Below, piece after piece: positions 61,451-64,000 of a stretch of 64,000 nucleotides of DNA (the stretch's first letter is position 1; each line of letters starts with the position of its first letter). This stretch comes from JAAYEL01 sp964345835 (GTDB taxonomy: Bacteria > Bacillota > Clostridia > Tissierellales > Peptoniphilaceae), in NCBI GenBank assembly GCA_964345835.1, contig CAYFSL010000006.1:1-64000 (forward strand). Direction: 5' to 3'. Position numbers and translations under genes: made by a program. The notes below the pieces were generated by a model. The model saw only the letters and a program-made list of their open reading frames with translations. It searched no databases and was not told where the DNA came from.

Positions 61451-61816
61451 ATGAGAAAGCATAGCTTGGTTAAGATTAGATGGGAACTCGATAATTTAGA
61501 GGATTTAGTATTGAAGGAATCTAAAGCTGATTATATAGCGTATATGGAAATGAAGGATGTAGGTAAAAATCCCCAAGACCTTCTCGAAGAGAAGAAGAGC
61601 CTAGAGTATAGGCTCCATCTAAGGGATTTATTATTTGAAAAGTTAAATGAAGAACAAAAAGAGATTGTTCTATTAAAGTTTGAAAGGAAAATGAGTCCTA
61701 GAAAAATCTGTGAGACTATTTTCATATCCGAATCAACCTATTATAGGAGAATGAAGGCAATATATGAAAAATTATTAACCTTTATCGACCAATTTGAAGG
61801 ACTATTCTATATTTAA
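61451..61816 (+). CDS. Sigma-70 region-4-like helix-turn-helix protein
   Basis: 121 residues. The C-terminal half has LNEEQKEIVLLKFERKMSPRKICETIFISESTYYRRMKAIYEKL, split as the region-4 motif (about 65-108) with the recognition helix around SESTYYRRM. The front half is a charged helix. The layout resembles ArpU/RinA-type late phage regulators and DUF1492-like proteins, but there are no phage genes around it. There is no clear ribosome site before the ATG, so the start is uncertain. It may be a stray regulator from an old mobile element. Confidence 0.7.
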   Translation: MRKHSLVKIRWELDNLEDLVLKESKADYIAYMEMKDVGKNPQDLLEEKKSLEYRLHLRDLLFEKLNEEQKEIVLLKFERKMSPRKICETIFISESTYYRRMKAIYEKLLTFIDQFEGLFYI

Positions 61817-61892
61817 TTAACTAAAAGGAGGATTGGCCTCCAAGTAGTTTCATTTTTTTAACAATGATGAAAATATTTTGTGAGACTTTTAG

Positions 61893-62513
61893 TTAATTAT
61901 TATAGTAGAGGGTTAGTTTATTGCCCTCGATATAATAGTGTGGGATTTTAAAGTCGCCAATCTCTGAAAGATTTGACAGATGAGGATACTTATATGCCCC
62001 CTTATATATGCCGGGAATATAAGTGTTATGACCAGAATTAGAGTTTCCATCTATGATTTCCAAGCCCGACTCGATATAGATTTTCATTATTTTTTCTAAG
62101 CTTATAATTAATTTTTCAGCTTCATCTTCACTTTTGACCCCGTCAATTTCCAGGGATGAAATATCTTTAGCTGTTGTGAAATTATAGGCTTCTAGGTCAT
62201 GGTGCTTTCTCAAAGCATGGTCAATCAAAAACCTACTTGTAAGACTTTTGAGAATCGTCATTCTTTTTTCATGGTCTACAGACAGGGTAACCTCTAAGCC
62301 CTTGGGATTAAAGTCTAGGACATAGACTATGCCAAGACTTGAGTTATATGTATCTAGGGGTTTCTTACCGTTGATAAGGATATCTTCCCTAAAGCAATTA
62401 ATCTTGTCATAATCTAGGGAGATATTTCTATCAAGGGCTATATGGGTTTTATCTCTAACAAGCCTACGGACTATTTTTCCTTCTGTCTTATTTATATATG
62501 GACTGATATTCAT
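61893..62513 (-). CDS. Hypothetical protein, weak resemblance to AlaX-type editing domains
   Basis: 206 residues from ATG 62513 (GAGGTGAG upstream; the longer frame would begin inside the promoter region). No signal peptide or helices. By eye the middle and end (HEKRMTILKSLTSRFLIDHALRKHHD; YPHLSNLSEIGDFKIPHYYI, given as separated motifs) recall the tRNA_SAD editing fold of alanyl- and threonyl-tRNA synthetases. The zinc-binding HxxxH and CxxxH motifs are not clear, so this may be an inactive or unrelated protein. It diverges from comEC with only 44 bases between the two starts. Confidence 0.65.
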   Translation of the reverse strand: MNISPYINKTEGKIVRRLVRDKTHIALDRNISLDYDKINCFREDILINGKKPLDTYNSSLGIVYVLDFNPKGLEVTLSVDHEKRMTILKSLTSRFLIDHALRKHHDLEAYNFTTAKDISSLEIDGVKSEDEAEKLIISLEKIMKIYIESGLEIIDGNSNSGHNTYIPGIYKGAYKYPHLSNLSEIGDFKIPHYYIEGNKLTLYYNN

Positions 62514-62557
62514 TTTCTCACCTCTTATATCATTATAGCAAAAGAGAGGTAAAAAGT

Positions 62558-64000
62558 ATGAAAAGGCCAATAATATTCTTAGCAGGGATGATGCTTTTAG
62601 GGGTGTTTATTTATGAGAAGATTATACCCGATGGATACTTGTTTTCCTTAGTTGTAATATGCCTTATTTATGGTCTTTTAAATAGAAAGACTAGGTTTTT
62701 ACTTGGGATAGGATTTTTATTGCTTTCCATGGGAAATGCCCACCTAATTTCATCTCCGACTAGGCTTGCGGGCAGGAATTTTACTAGGACGATGATAACC
62801 ATAGAAGATAGGAAGGCTTTTGATAAGTCCTTCCAATATATAGCTTATGTAAATCTACCTGACTCTAAGGGATTTAGGGCAGTTTACTACGATGATAAAT
62901 ACTATGAAATTGGAAGACTTCTTCAAGCAAATATATCTTGTGACTTAGTTGATTCAAGGGCGAATTTCTTGACTTTTAATTACAGGAATTATTTGAAATC
63001 TAGGAGGGTCTTTATAGCTATAAAGGCTTGGTCAATTGAGGAACTTTCTGAGACTGACCAGCTCCTAACATTTAGGCAAAAAGCTAGGAAATACATTGAG
63101 AGCAATATTGAAAAAGGCCTTTCTAAAAAGGCTAGCCTCTTTGCTAAAAGCCTGGTCCTAGGAGATAAGTCTATAGGTAAAGAGGAACTGGATGACTTCA
63201 ATAAGATTGGGTTATCCCATATCTTGGCCATATCTGGTCTCCACCTTTCGGTAATTATAGGGCTTTTTGATAAGATAGGCGTATATTTTTTTAAGGATAA
63301 GAAGCTATATAGCATAATAGTTATTTCCCTTTTAGGGGCTTACGGCTATGTAATTAGCTTTCCCATTTCCCTTATTAGGGCTCTTTTGATGTATTCACTT
63401 AAGAGGATTTATATAGAAACTAGGCAGCTTGGTGACAGCCTGACCCAGGTGGGGATGAGTTTTTTTATAATTCTTTTATTAAACCCCTATTATATCTACA
63501 ATCCGGGGCTGTGGTTTTCATATTCGGCAGTATTTGGCATAAACTATCTCTTTCCAAGGCTAATATCTAACTTCAAGGGGGTGAAGGTCGTTGGAAAAAT
63601 CCTTCTAGCTAGCCTATCTATCCAATTATCCCTTCTTCCCTTCCAACTTTATTACACAGGATCCATAAACCTTCTATCAATCCTAGTTAATTTACTAGTT
63701 GTCCCTATTACAGGAATACTAGTAACCCTGTCTTTTACCAGCTTTATTTTAGGAAGTTTTCTTCCCATTTTCCTAGCCTATCTATTAGATGGGGCGACCC
63801 AATATGTATTACAGCTAGTGGAATATTTTTCTAGTTTTAAAGTTTTTAATTTAGATTATTCAAAATTTTTGGCCATCTATGTACCTGCCTATTATTTTAT
63901 CCTTTTAGCCAGCCTAAATCTAAATAGGATAAAGCTTTCAAAAAGGGAAAGGGTCTATGACTATATGGCCTATACCCTTGCCTTAGTCCTTTCAATTAAT
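62558..64000 (+). CDS. comEC: DNA-uptake channel protein ComEC (start; runs off the window)
   Basis: ATG 62558 follows GAGAGGT, and the frame stays open to the window end (481 codons so far). Two hydrophobic helices at the start are followed by an extracytoplasmic OB-like region (about 75-165). The competence-domain helices begin with the hallmark LSHILAISGLHLSVIIG (about 225-241), and further helices run to the end. The C-terminal beta-lactamase-like nuclease domain, if present, lies beyond the window. ComEC carries single-stranded DNA across the membrane in transformation; no other com gene is in the window. Confidence 0.93.
   Translation, partial: MKRPIIFLAGMMLLGVFIYEKIIPDGYLFSLVVICLIYGLLNRKTRFLLGIGFLLLSMGNAHLISSPTRLAGRNFTRTMITIEDRKAFDKSFQYIAYVNLPDSKGFRAVYYDDKYYEIGRLLQANISCDLVDSRANFLTFNYRNYLKSRRVFIAIKAWSIEELSETDQLLTFRQKARKYIESNIEKGLSKKASLFAKSLVLGDKSIGKEELDDFNKIGLSHILAISGLHLSVIIGLFDKIGVYFFKDKKLYSIIVISLLGAYGYVISFPISLIRALLMYSLKRIYIETRQLGDSLTQVGMSFFIILLLNPYYIYNPGLWFSYSAVFGINYLFPRLISNFKGVKVVGKILLASLSIQLSLLPFQLYYTGSINLLSILVNLLVVPITGILVTLSFTSFILGSFLPIFLAYLLDGATQYVLQLVEYFSSFKVFNLDYSKFLAIYVPAYYFILLASLNLNRIKLSKRERVYDYMAYTLALVLSIN

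Noticed and set aside
1..64000. CRISPR arrays, insertion sequences, prophage or integrative elements
   Set aside because: I found no spaced repeats, transposase, integrase, terminal inverted repeats or phage structural genes on either strand.

Overview
This looks like a chromosome segment of a low-GC, AT-rich anaerobic Firmicute. I infer an anaerobic Gram-positive coccus of the Peptoniphilaceae (Anaerococcus or Peptoniphilus type). The grounds are low GC, strong AGGAGG-type ribosome sites, T-box and TPP leaders, a one-iron superoxide reductase, an Ami-sized oligopeptide transporter, a CarD/PIN-TRAM pair and a butyryl-CoA-dehydrogenase-like enzyme. The genus is not proven from sequence alone. 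There are three 100-N blocks (21037-21136, 32586-32685, 54857-54956), so this is a draft scaffold. Two of them are flanked on both sides by the same short sequence.

Layout. 1-8.7 kb: the end of an unknown membrane protein, a possible structured RNA, an FAD oxidoreductase (-), a CNNM/CBS membrane protein (+) and an FtsX-type permease with a very large coiled coil plus its ATPase (-). 8.9-20.5 kb: HtrA protease, a hypothetical gene, a DnaA-box cluster, hpf, secA, prfB with its programmed +1 frameshift, then overlapping tex and proS, and a thioredoxin-like lipoprotein. 20.9-27.6 kb: the complete opp (Ami-like) operon. 27.7-31.4 kb: purine nucleoside phosphorylase and a helicase-nuclease. 31.6-32.6 kb: TPP-riboswitch-controlled thiT and a gap-truncated ECF S-component. 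32.9-36.6 kb: carD, a YacL-like PIN-TRAM protein, a secreted DUF1002 protein and rplY. 36.9-42.8 kb (minus strand): an acetyltransferase, a methionine T-box controlling metNIQ, an NCS2 purine permease, a pseudogene and a superoxide reductase. 43-51.3 kb: rRNA methyltransferase, SpoIIE-type phosphatase, pgi, PgpA-like protein, RNase HI, mscL, a hypothetical, a D,D-carboxypeptidase and an HAD phosphatase. 51.5-54.9 kb: tRNA-Arg(CCT) and a three-gene flavoprotein module typical of glycerol-3-phosphate oxidation. 55.1-58.1 kb: a self-cleaving S24 repressor with two matched operators and divergent small genes, then an acyl-CoA dehydrogenase fused to an ETF-alpha FAD domain. 58.2-64 kb: TPR protein, map, membrane protein, HAD phosphatase, a sigma-region-4-like protein, an unknown protein and the start of comEC, which runs off the window.

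Most of the window is core chromosome: protein export and folding, translation, nutrient uptake (peptides, methionine, thiamine, purines), cell wall, and redox. There is no prophage, CRISPR array or insertion sequence. The most noteworthy signals are: (1) a near-identical bidirectional palindromic terminator repeated between three convergent gene pairs; (2) four DnaA-box-like sites within 90 bases before hpf, away from any dnaA; (3) the S24 repressor module with its small divergent genes; (4) the acyl-CoA dehydrogenase/ETF-alpha fusion; (5) a 10-residue repeat at the assembly gap inside OppA; and (6) several structured intergenic stretches matching no RNA class I recognise.
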